Origin: CAYUAG01 sp046483025
GTDB lineage: Bacteria > Zhuqueibacterota > QNDG01 > CAYUAG01
Length of the DNA stretch: 13,231 bases
Assembly (NCBI GenBank): GCA_046483025.1
Contig: JAWODZ010000088.1
Span: 1 to 13,231, forward strand
Reading direction: 5' to 3'
Shown: in pieces, positions 1 to 5,380 of the stretch
Layout: every line of letters starts with the position of its first letter
How positions within the stretch are numbered: the stretch's first letter is position 1
Notes under the pieces: model-generated
The model's database searches: none
What the model was told of the DNA's origin: nothing
The model's input: only the letters and a program-made list of their open reading frames with translations
Translations under genes and position numbers: made by a program

Positions 1-169
1 TGTGATATTGTTCTGCATTCCCAATAATTAAAACCCCCAAACCTATGCCAATCAAATCACCATGGATATTTTCGTAGAGTTTATACCATCCTTGATGATA
101 TGGAAGCGGCCCGTTTCCCCAATAAAAAAGGGCTCCTATGATTATCGCTAAAAGATGATATCTCCTCAT
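1..169 (-). other. Membrane-anchor-like segment fused in frame to the transposase
   Basis: From a Met codon at 169 the transposase frame continues as MRRYHLLAIIIGALFYWG, a short basic start and a hydrophobic helix, then GWYKLYENIHGDLIGIGLG and VLIIGNAEQ up to the window edge. This pattern of one helix, an amphipathic stretch and a second Gly-rich helix resembles the N-terminal anchor of small bacterial membrane proteins that usually continue into a separate cytoplasmic domain. It does not resemble any IS110 C-terminus I know. It may be a distinct host gene that became fused to the transposase when the element inserted or decayed. I see no good ribosome binding site directly before codon 169, so independent translation is unproven. 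Confidence 0.45.
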
Positions 170-1408
170 ACTGTTTGTTTTTGTGTTGTCCTTGTTTTTC
201 TTGTGCATACTTCTGTTACGATTTCTTCTATCAACCGCCGGATCAAAAGGCTGATTGTTTTTGAGCATTCCATAGATAATTCTAAGTATTTTATGCATGC
301 ATACTCCGATCGCATCCATTCTGGTTTTGCCTTTTTGTAGATTTCTGGTGTATACTTCTTTGATAACCGGATTGTGCGTGATCGCATTAAGGGCAACCAT
401 AAACAAAATGGCTCGCATCTTTTTATTGCCCTGTTTACTCATTTTAATGCCACTTTTTCCATCACCACTTTTTTTGAATACCGGATGAAGTCCAAAAAAG
501 GAGGTGATTTGCTTTACTTTACTAAATCGCTCAACCGATCCTATCAATACTAACAATCCGATTGCAGAGGTATCACTGATACCGGTGAATGTTTTGATGA
601 GGTTGACTGCAGGCAAAGAATAGTGGTGCACGATTTTTTGGACCTGATCATCGATTTTCTTGGTTAAGTGCATAATTTCTGCACTCAGATACCGGATGGT
701 ATCTTTGGTTAGGGGATCAGCAGCAGAAGCGATGCTTGATTGAGCATTGTTAATAAGTGCGTGTGCTTTTTCTATCGTGATATAGGGAATGTTTGCTACG
801 GTATCGATACCCACACCAGCCAGGGTATCAGCAGCGGGACATACTTGCAGCAGTCTCAAAATCCATTGCGGGGTTTTATTTTTACAAAAGGCGAGGAGTT
901 CAGGGTTTGCATCATACATCAGCGATTCCAGCTGACTCAGCAGTTTAGCTCTGTGCATGGATAAGGAATGGATAAAATTCCATTTTCGCCGTACCGGATA
1001 GAAGTAATCTTCTTGTGGAAAGTTAATTTTATCCAGATGGTTGATGAGATACTCAGCGATGTTTTTTGCAGCCAGTTTGTCAGTGGTGATGCGGTTCAGG
1101 TTTGCTTTATTGTTGTAATCAGTGCCCTTAGGATTGACGCGTGCAACGTTAATGGTAAAGTATTCCTGAAAGGTGTGTAATTTGTGATACCAGTTATTCT
1201 CATAGCCGCCTGTACTTTCAAGGCCAGCAAATACAGTTGCATCCGGGTAGGTATCAAAAAACTTATTGAAAAACTGATAGAGCATAGTGTGACCGTTGAA
1301 GGTATCATCTAACTGAAAATTTGGTTCGACAATGTGTTTTTTCTCATCAAGCATGATAAAATCAGCGTATCCTTTACTGACATCAATACCGAGATAAAAA
1401 TTTGACAT
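1..1408 (-). CDS. IS110-family transposase, 3' end beyond window, with membrane-like C-terminal extension
   Basis: RNA-guided DEDD recombinase of an IS110-type insertion sequence. I read this frame directly: it is open from an ATG at 1408 to the left edge, about 469 codons, so the natural stop is not in view. The N-terminal RuvC-like domain starts with YLGIDVSK (Asp9), then GLESTGGY (Glu64) and TTDKLAAK (Asp110). The usual fourth acidic residue, three positions after Asp110, is Ala113. The C-terminal domain has TFTGISDTSAIG, FFGLHP and KMSKQGNKKMR, which carries the candidate catalytic Ser324, and then ILRIIYGMLKNNQPFDP near residue 389. A normal family member ends soon after this. Here the frame continues through a basic linker into a hydrophobic segment. 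A strong ribosome binding site (CCAAAGGAGG, 1421 down to 1412) supports the start. The family call is firm; activity and the true C-terminus are uncertain. Confidence 0.88.
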   Translation of the reverse strand, partial: MSNFYLGIDVSKGYADFIMLDEKKHIVEPNFQLDDTFNGHTMLYQFFNKFFDTYPDATVFAGLESTGGYENNWYHKLHTFQEYFTINVARVNPKGTDYNNKANLNRITTDKLAAKNIAEYLINHLDKINFPQEDYFYPVRRKWNFIHSLSMHRAKLLSQLESLMYDANPELLAFCKNKTPQWILRLLQVCPAADTLAGVGIDTVANIPYITIEKAHALINNAQSSIASAADPLTKDTIRYLSAEIMHLTKKIDDQVQKIVHHYSLPAVNLIKTFTGISDTSAIGLLVLIGSVERFSKVKQITSFFGLHPVFKKSGDGKSGIKMSKQGNKKMRAILFMVALNAITHNPVIKEVYTRNLQKGKTRMDAIGVCMHKILRIIYGMLKNNQPFDPAVDRRNRNRSMHKKNKDNTKTNSMRRYHLLAIIIGALFYWGNGPLPYHQGWYKLYENIHGDLIGIGLGVLIIGNAEQYH

Positions 1409-1414
1409 AAAACC

Positions 1415-1600
1415 TCCTTTGGATTATTACATGAAACAATTTGTCAGGAAACATCATTCTTGTCGTATACGGTGTCATTGCACCAGGTTTTTTACCGATT
1501 TTTACCTGACAGAAGGAAGTAACTCTGTGACGGGCTCGAAGCCCACAGCACACTCCTTCTCTTCTGTCAGGGTACAAAGAATTTTTAATAATCCAAAGAA
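1415..1600 (-). promoter_or_regulatory. Long-range inverted repeat covering part of the transposase ribosome binding site
   Basis: Bases 1415-1429 and 1586-1600 are complementary at 14 of 15 positions, and the remaining pair is a G-U wobble in RNA. The core is CTTTGGATTATT (1417-1428) with AATAATCCAAAG (1587-1598). The first arm overlaps the ribosome binding site AAAGGAGG (1420-1413) of the transposase. A transcript that includes both arms could therefore pair its upstream leader with half of that site and lower translation, while a transcript starting downstream of 1586 could not. This is inference from complementarity; the element's promoter is not identified. Confidence 0.5.
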
Positions 1601-1703
1601 CAATTTGGGTGCGTCGGGTTCAACCCCCCGCCCCACTTTAAACATACAAGTGCTCAGAGGAAAAAGGGGGGCATTTTGTAGGTATAGAAATTTTATCCTC
1701 TGG
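1471..1703 (-). ncRNA. Candidate bridge-RNA-type guide RNA in the IS110 leader
   Basis: The non-coding stretch upstream of the transposase holds a series of stem-loops, read on the minus strand. First, CAGAGGATAAAA against TTTTTCCTCTG (1702-1691 with 1665-1655, one bulge). Second, GGGGCG...GGGTT/AACCC...CGCACCC (1634-1607). Third, an 11-bp perfect stem CCTGACAGAAG/CTTCTGTCAGG (1571-1561 with 1515-1505), capped by an inner CTGT/ACAG and GGGCT/AGCCC hairpin (1525-1548). Fourth, GGTG/CACC (1484-1471). In the IS110 subgroup a structured RNA of roughly this size, encoded between the left end and the recombinase gene, carries the target- and donor-binding loops. Position, orientation and structure fit. 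The exact RNA ends and guide loops cannot be set from one side of the element. Confidence 0.55.
1505..1571. repeat. Nested inverted repeat (11-bp arms plus inner hairpin)
   Basis: CCTGACAGAAG at 1505-1515 is perfectly complementary to CTTCTGTCAGG at 1561-1571. Inside it, CTGT (1525-1528) pairs with ACAG (1545-1548), and GGGCT (1532-1536) with AGCCC (1540-1544). TGTCAGG occurs again at 1442-1448 in the same orientation as the 1561-1571 arm, so in the minus-strand RNA the strand of 1505-1515 has two possible partners. This is the most strongly paired piece of the proposed guide RNA. Confidence 0.85.
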
Positions 1704-1749
1704 TTTTTCATTTCTTACTCGGTGATCTCTATGGGTATTATTTCACAGT

Positions 1750-1778
1750 ACTTAATTAATAAGTCATATCAAGATATG
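1750..1778. promoter_or_regulatory. Candidate GntR operator half-sites upstream of gntR
   Basis: Two adjacent inverted repeats lie just before the gntR start: ACTTA-N5-TAAGT (1750-1764) and CATATC-AA-GATATG (1765-1778). YtrA-type GntR regulators commonly bind an inverted repeat in their own promoter. The position is right for autoregulation, but arms this short and AT-rich can arise by chance. Confidence 0.25.
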
Positions 1779-1785
1779 GAAGAAT

Positions 1786-2169
1786 ATGCTTTTAAATCTG
1801 ACAGATTTATCCGATGAACCCTTACAGAGCCAGATTGTAAGACAGATCCGGGCTCATATCCTTGCCGGAGACCTGAGAGCGGGTGACAGTCTGCCTTCCA
1901 TACGCGGACTGGCCCGGGAACAGAAGGTCAGTGTCATTACGGTCCAGCGAGCCTATGAGATTTTAATGCAGGAAGGAATTATTCATTCCCGCAGAGGAAA
2001 GGGATTTTTTGTATCAAAGCTGCAGGATAGTGAGAAAGAAGAGATAGCAAAGGATAAACTTTATAATAATATTCAGCGATCCGTGAATTCTGCTGTAACT
2101 GAGGGTTTAAAAGCCAAAGATATACATATAATGATCGATGAGATACTCAGGGACAGCAAAGATGAATAA
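1786..2169 (+). CDS. GntR-family transcriptional regulator, YtrA subfamily
   Basis: Short GntR regulator of 127 residues. Residues about 10-78 form the winged helix-turn-helix: EPLQSQIVRQIRAHILAGDL, DSLPSIRGLA, VSVITVQRAYEIL, then the wing GIIHSRRGKGFFV. The remaining ~45 residues are a short helical tail with no ligand-binding domain, which is the YtrA layout. The start at 1786 matches the usual MLLNL-type N-terminus; a GGAAGA lies only 2 bases upstream, so initiation may be weak. It is the first gene of the operon with an ABC ATPase 23 bp downstream. Regulators in this position typically repress their own transporter operon and are released by cell-envelope stress or a small ligand. The inducer here is unknown. 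Confidence 0.9.
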   Translation: MLLNLTDLSDEPLQSQIVRQIRAHILAGDLRAGDSLPSIRGLAREQKVSVITVQRAYEILMQEGIIHSRRGKGFFVSKLQDSEKEEIAKDKLYNNIQRSVNSAVTEGLKAKDIHIMIDEILRDSKDE

Positions 2170-2192
2170 AATATATCATTGAGGAGTAAAAT

Positions 2193-3065
2193 ATGGTACA
2201 GGCATTTGAATTCAATAATGTAGTAAAAAAATATAAGGATTTTCAACTGGGACCTCTGAGTTTCTCTCTGGAACCGGGTATAGTTTTGGGATATATAGGA
2301 CCCAATGGATCAGGTAAAACTACTACTATGCATTGTTTAACCGGTTTGGTCAGAGCGGAGAAAGGAGAGATGAAAGTATTCGGGAAACCGAACAGTCTCC
2401 ATCAGCCTGAATGGAAACTTGATATCGGATATGTGGGTGATGTTCATGCCTTTTATGAACACTGGTCAGGAGAGAAGAACTTGAAGTTTCTTTCCCGGTT
2501 TTATCCCAACTGGTCGAACCAACGGGCTCTAAAGCTGGCCAAACGCTTCCAACTTCCCTTGAATAAACGGGCTAAAGATTTATCCCGCGGAAACCGGGTA
2601 AAGTTGTCTCTGGTTGGTGCCTTGGCCCATTCACCCCGGCTTTTGATCCTGGATGAACCTACAGTGGGACTGGACCCGGTAGTCAGGACTGAGGTACTGG
2701 ATGTTCTTTTTGAAATTTTGGAAAGCGGTGATCGAGCTATATTCTATTCCACTCATATTCTTTCCGATATCAGCAGATTGGCAGATGAGCTAATTTTCCT
2801 GCATGACGGTCAGGTTTTTCAGAGAACAGCCAAGGATGATCTGCTGGATCAGTGGAGAAAGATTTCTTTCCGTTTATCCGGTGAGGATATTGATATTAAA
2901 GCAACAGTCAGTAAAATTCAGGAAGGAAATGTGTTTCAGGTTATCAGTTATGATTTCAGCAAAACCAGAGAGCAGCTCAGAAAAATAGGTGCGGAAAACA
3001 TTAAGGAAAACCGTATGACCATTGATGAGATTGCAGTACAGATACTGAGAAATAACAGAACGTAA
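2193..3065 (+). CDS. ABC transporter ATP-binding protein of the GntR-linked exporter (YtrB-like)
   Basis: 290-residue nucleotide-binding subunit. Visible motifs are Walker A GPNGSGKT (residues 36-43), the degenerate signature LSRGNRVKL (130-138, LSRGN in place of LSGGQ), Walker B LLILDEP (150-156) and the H-loop His188 in FYSTHIL. About 75 residues follow the ATPase core, as is common in ABC-2 type exporter ATPases. The start has a strong ribosome binding site, GAGGAG at 2181-2186. It should dimerise beneath the two membrane proteins encoded next and drive export of an unidentified substrate. The degenerate signature is shared by other ATPases that travel with YtrA regulators, so it is not a sign of decay. 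Confidence 0.9.
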   Translation: MVQAFEFNNVVKKYKDFQLGPLSFSLEPGIVLGYIGPNGSGKTTTMHCLTGLVRAEKGEMKVFGKPNSLHQPEWKLDIGYVGDVHAFYEHWSGEKNLKFLSRFYPNWSNQRALKLAKRFQLPLNKRAKDLSRGNRVKLSLVGALAHSPRLLILDEPTVGLDPVVRTEVLDVLFEILESGDRAIFYSTHILSDISRLADELIFLHDGQVFQRTAKDDLLDQWRKISFRLSGEDIDIKATVSKIQEGNVFQVISYDFSKTREQLRKIGAENIKENRMTIDEIAVQILRNNRT

Positions 3066-3091
3066 CATAAAAAATAATAGGAATTTTAGAT

Positions 3092-3739
3092 ATGTGGGAA
3101 TTATTCAGAGTCCAGATAAACTATTTCAAGTTTCACTATTTTTTTGCCTGGGGATTTACCCTGCTGCTGGCTGCTTTACTTTTACTTACTGGGGTAGAGT
3201 CTGCCTATGTTATTACCATGGGTAGTTCTACGATTGTGATTGTAATATTTTGTATTTCTCTGGGAGTGATATGTGATAAAGAAAAGCAGAACAGAGTACT
3301 TGTACTTTTACCGCTAAAAGTAAATCAAATCATTATCACTCAGATTATGCTTGTTTTGTTTTTATTGGGAGGTATGGTTATTATATGGTTTATTACCTAT
3401 ATGGCTCAACCTGCAGTGACTATAATCGGGGCAGGTGTTCGCATTATAACGTTCTGTTCCTACTTGATTAACTGGATATTCTTTTTCTGGATATGGGGTG
3501 ATCTTGCTTATGCGGGTAAATATTATTTTAAGGTAGTTTTTCTTTTTTTCATTATAACATTTATTATAACAGCAGTGATTATCGGATCCTATTTTGGGAT
3601 TAGTGTTATTAGCTGGTTCACTTTTAGTGTTACTAATCCGGAAACGTTTTTCGAACTTATAAGCATGGTGAGTTTATCTGTGGTTTTAATAATTGTTGAA
3701 TATAAAATATTTATACAGAGAAAGTCATACTTAACCTGA
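3092..3739 (+). CDS. ABC-2-type exporter permease subunit 1
   Basis: 215-residue integral membrane protein with about six hydrophobic segments, at roughly residues 15-35, 40-60, 84-105, 110-140, 145-175 and 185-208. I recognise no enzymatic motif. It begins MWELFRVQINYFKFHYFF and ends IFIQRKSYLT. Both ends, and a central motif of the type 'L-PLKVNQI-Q-ML-LFLLGG', match the next gene, so the two are tandem paralogues. The ribosome binding site AGGAA at 3079-3083 supports the start, and the gap after the ATPase is only 26 bp. Together with the next gene it should form the channel of the exporter. Substrate unknown. Confidence 0.82.
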   Translation: MWELFRVQINYFKFHYFFAWGFTLLLAALLLLTGVESAYVITMGSSTIVIVIFCISLGVICDKEKQNRVLVLLPLKVNQIIITQIMLVLFLLGGMVIIWFITYMAQPAVTIIGAGVRIITFCSYLINWIFFFWIWGDLAYAGKYYFKVVFLFFIITFIITAVIIGSYFGISVISWFTFSVTNPETFFELISMVSLSVVLIIVEYKIFIQRKSYLT

Positions 3740-3753
3740 AGAGGAGTAACTGA

Positions 3754-4395
3754 ATGATGTGGAAGATTTTCAAAGGGGATTTAAGCTATTACAAATCCGG
3801 TGTTTTCATTTTATACGGAACCGGGATGATATTTTTTGTTATGGCTGCTGTGTGGAATTTTTTTGATATTTATATTTTTTCCAGCACTATGATCATGGTG
3901 TTCTGGGTAGTTACTGCAATGATGGGAGTGAATGAAGGCACGGAAAAACATATCCGGATATATTCTCTTCTTCCGGTTTCTGTTAAGGATTTTGCCAGAG
4001 CCCGGATGCTGTTTCTCCTCTTCCTGCAGGGAGGGATTTTTCTGTTATGGCTGATTTTCATTATAATTTCAAATATGGAAAGCAAATGGCAGGTACTAAA
4101 AGATATACTGGTAATGAATGCTATTGTATTTATTGTGGTCAATATCTTTATTATTTTTGATGATCTAAAATATTCAGCTAAAAGTTGGAGTCGTTTTATT
4201 TTTGCAGGTGCAATATTTTTTCTACTCATAATTTTTGTTTTACTGGATGTAGCTGATATTATGTCATATCCTTTACATTTTAATACCTCTCAACCTAAAT
4301 CTTTAGCAGAAGTAATTATTTTTAATATTATTTGTATTGGTTTATTCTGGTGGGAATTTGACATTTTTCAGAAACGAAAATCATATCTGGAATGA
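3754..4395 (+). CDS. ABC-2-type exporter permease subunit 2, paralogue of the preceding gene
   Basis: 213-residue membrane protein with six predicted helices and the same plan as the preceding gene. It starts MMWKIFKGDLSYYKSGVF, has EKHIRIYSLLPVSVKDF followed by a hydrophobic LFLLFLQGG stretch, and ends IFQKRKSYLE. GAGGAG at 3741-3746 precedes two in-frame ATGs (3754 and 3757); the first is assigned and the second is equally possible. It lies 14 bp after its paralogue and is the last gene of the operon. A heterodimeric membrane channel made by gene duplication is the simplest reading. A run of eight T follows the stop, but I see no solid hairpin before it, so a terminator is not called. Confidence 0.82.
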   Translation: MMWKIFKGDLSYYKSGVFILYGTGMIFFVMAAVWNFFDIYIFSSTMIMVFWVVTAMMGVNEGTEKHIRIYSLLPVSVKDFARARMLFLLFLQGGIFLLWLIFIIISNMESKWQVLKDILVMNAIVFIVVNIFIIFDDLKYSAKSWSRFIFAGAIFFLLIIFVLLDVADIMSYPLHFNTSQPKSLAEVIIFNIICIGLFWWEFDIFQKRKSYLE

Positions 4396-4484
4396 TTTTT
4401 TTTCTAAGCAGGTTTTATAATTATAAATTTTTGGATTTCTAGTTTAGTTTTATTATATTTAAATAAAATATTATTGAGGTATTA
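4396..4484 (+). promoter_or_regulatory. AT-rich intergenic region with a possible promoter for the pteridine reductase
   Basis: TTGGAT (4431-4436) and TATATT (4454-4459) lie 17 bp apart, upstream of the 4485 start. The -10 is good and the -35 is poor (three of six). In so AT-rich a stretch this is only a weak candidate. A ribosome binding site, GAGGT, sits at 4475-4479. Confidence 0.25.
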
Positions 4485-5198
4485 ATGAAAAAAACAGCTC
4501 TGGTTACAGGAGGAGCTAAAAGAATCGGCAGGCATATATCTCTTGCTCTGGCAGACAAAGGCTACAACATTGCTCTGCATTATAACACTTCCAAAGCAGA
4601 GTCAAAAGCGGTGCAGGATGAAATTAAGGCAAAAAATGTTGACTGTATTCTTTTACAGGCTGACCTTGGTGACGATCAACAGGTTGAACAAATCATACCC
4701 AAAGTCCTGAAAAATTTTGAAGGTCTTGATCTTCTCGTTAATAATGCGTCTGTATTTGAAAGAAAAACTTTTCTCAATACCAGCAGGAATACATTTGACC
4801 TTCATTTCAATGTAAATTGTAAAGCCCCGTTTTTTATTTCTCAGGCATTTGCACAGCAGGTCTCTGAAGGGCACATAATAAATATATTAGATACTAAAAT
4901 TACAAAAATGTCAAAATACTATTTCAGCTATACCTTAACTAAAAAATTATTATATGAATTTACCGGAATGGCAGCTAAAGCATTAGCACCTTGTATCAGG
5001 GTGAACGGAATTTGTCCCGGACTGATTATGCCTGCAGAAAAAATGACTGATTCTATGATCGCATCTATGATAAAAAAAACACCTCTGAAGAAAAAGGGGG
5101 ATGTGGAGCAGGTTATTTCTGCATTGAGTTTTTTTTTGGAAAATGATTTTATAACCGGAGAAGTTATTTATGTGGATGGGGGGAGGCATCTGAGGTGA
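4485..5198 (+). CDS. Pteridine reductase-like short-chain dehydrogenase (PTR1/FolM type)
   Basis: 237-residue short-chain dehydrogenase/reductase, expected to use NADPH to reduce a dihydropteridine such as dihydrobiopterin, dihydromonapterin or dihydrofolate. The nucleotide-binding loop is TGGAKRIG (residues 8-15), with Arg where classical members have Gly, as in PTR1. The other motifs are NNASVF (86-91), Asp136 in IINILD, and the catalytic pair Tyr149/Lys153 in YTLTK, followed by IRVNGICPGL. In PTR1 and FolM an Asp occupies the place of the classical catalytic Ser, and Asp136 is exactly there. This separates it from fatty-acid or sugar reductases. The next gene is folC, which supports a folate-linked role. 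Some bacteria lacking folA may rely on such enzymes, but that cannot be judged here. The start has ribosome binding site GAGGT. Confidence 0.8.
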   Translation: MKKTALVTGGAKRIGRHISLALADKGYNIALHYNTSKAESKAVQDEIKAKNVDCILLQADLGDDQQVEQIIPKVLKNFEGLDLLVNNASVFERKTFLNTSRNTFDLHFNVNCKAPFFISQAFAQQVSEGHIINILDTKITKMSKYYFSYTLTKKLLYEFTGMAAKALAPCIRVNGICPGLIMPAEKMTDSMIASMIKKTPLKKKGDVEQVISALSFFLENDFITGEVIYVDGGRHLR

Positions 5199-5226
5199 TA
5201 TGTGGTAGGGTGTAGTGATGGAAAGA

Positions 5227-5266
5227 AACCACAGAGTTCCCGGAGTGAAGAATGAGGACACAGTGA
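5227..5266 (+). repeat. Dispersed CCACAGAG-type repeat, copy 1
   Basis: AACCACAGAG...GAAGAATGAGGACACAGTG resembles 12408-12449, AACCACGGAG...AAGAAATGAGGACTCAGAG, in order and spacing. Such CCACGGAG/CACAGAG strings are a well-known dispersed repeat of intergenic regions in many environmental bacterial genomes. No coding capacity. Two copies within 13 kb show that it is multicopy here. Confidence 0.6.
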
Positions 5267-5268
5267 AC

Positions 5269-5306
5269 CCACCCTGACAGGGTCGGAAATGACCCTGTCA
5301 GGGTGG
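5269..5306. repeat. Perfect 16-bp inverted repeat with 6-nt loop
   Basis: CCACCCTGACAGGGTC (5269-5284) and GACCCTGTCAGGGTGG (5291-5306) are exactly complementary around the loop GGAAAT. Each arm is itself nearly palindromic (CCCTG-A-CAGGG), so the element could fold as one long hairpin or two small ones. No T-run follows, so it is not a typical intrinsic terminator; it looks more like a REP-type palindromic intergenic repeat. It lies between the pteridine reductase and folC and could protect RNA ends or limit readthrough. Confidence 0.85.
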
Positions 5307-5380
5307 CAGAAACCTTTGTCTGAAAATCCTCTTTATTAGGGGGATAGCTGTAAATTTATACATTTTCTATTGCTTTAAAA

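Larger units (their letters stand above)
1409..1785. other. Intergenic region between the IS110 transposase and gntR, containing the IS left end
   Basis: These 377 bases separate divergent genes. About 1415-1703 is filled by the inverted repeats of the IS leader described separately. About 1704-1785 is AT-rich and must hold the promoter of the plus-strand exporter operon, and probably the outer end of the insertion element. I cannot place the IS boundary: IS110 elements lack terminal inverted repeats and the other end is outside the window. A TATTAT at 1736-1741 could be a -10 element, but no convincing -35 precedes it. The plus-strand open frame across this stretch has no protein character. 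Confidence 0.6.

Noticed and set aside
166..396. Minus-strand open frame of 76 codons
   Set aside because: It lies inside the transposase in another frame and has no family features; the true frame is the long one that runs off the left edge.
1419..1817. Plus-strand open frame of 132 codons before gntR
   Set aside because: It crosses the IS leader hairpins, overlaps the gntR start and its translation looks random; the base pairing explains the sequence better.
4396..4410. Terminator T-run after the exporter operon
   Set aside because: Eight T bases follow the stop, but the preceding sequence pairs over only about four bases.
5269..5306. Intrinsic terminator after the pteridine reductase
   Set aside because: The hairpin is strong but is not followed by a T-run; it is better described as a palindromic intergenic repeat.
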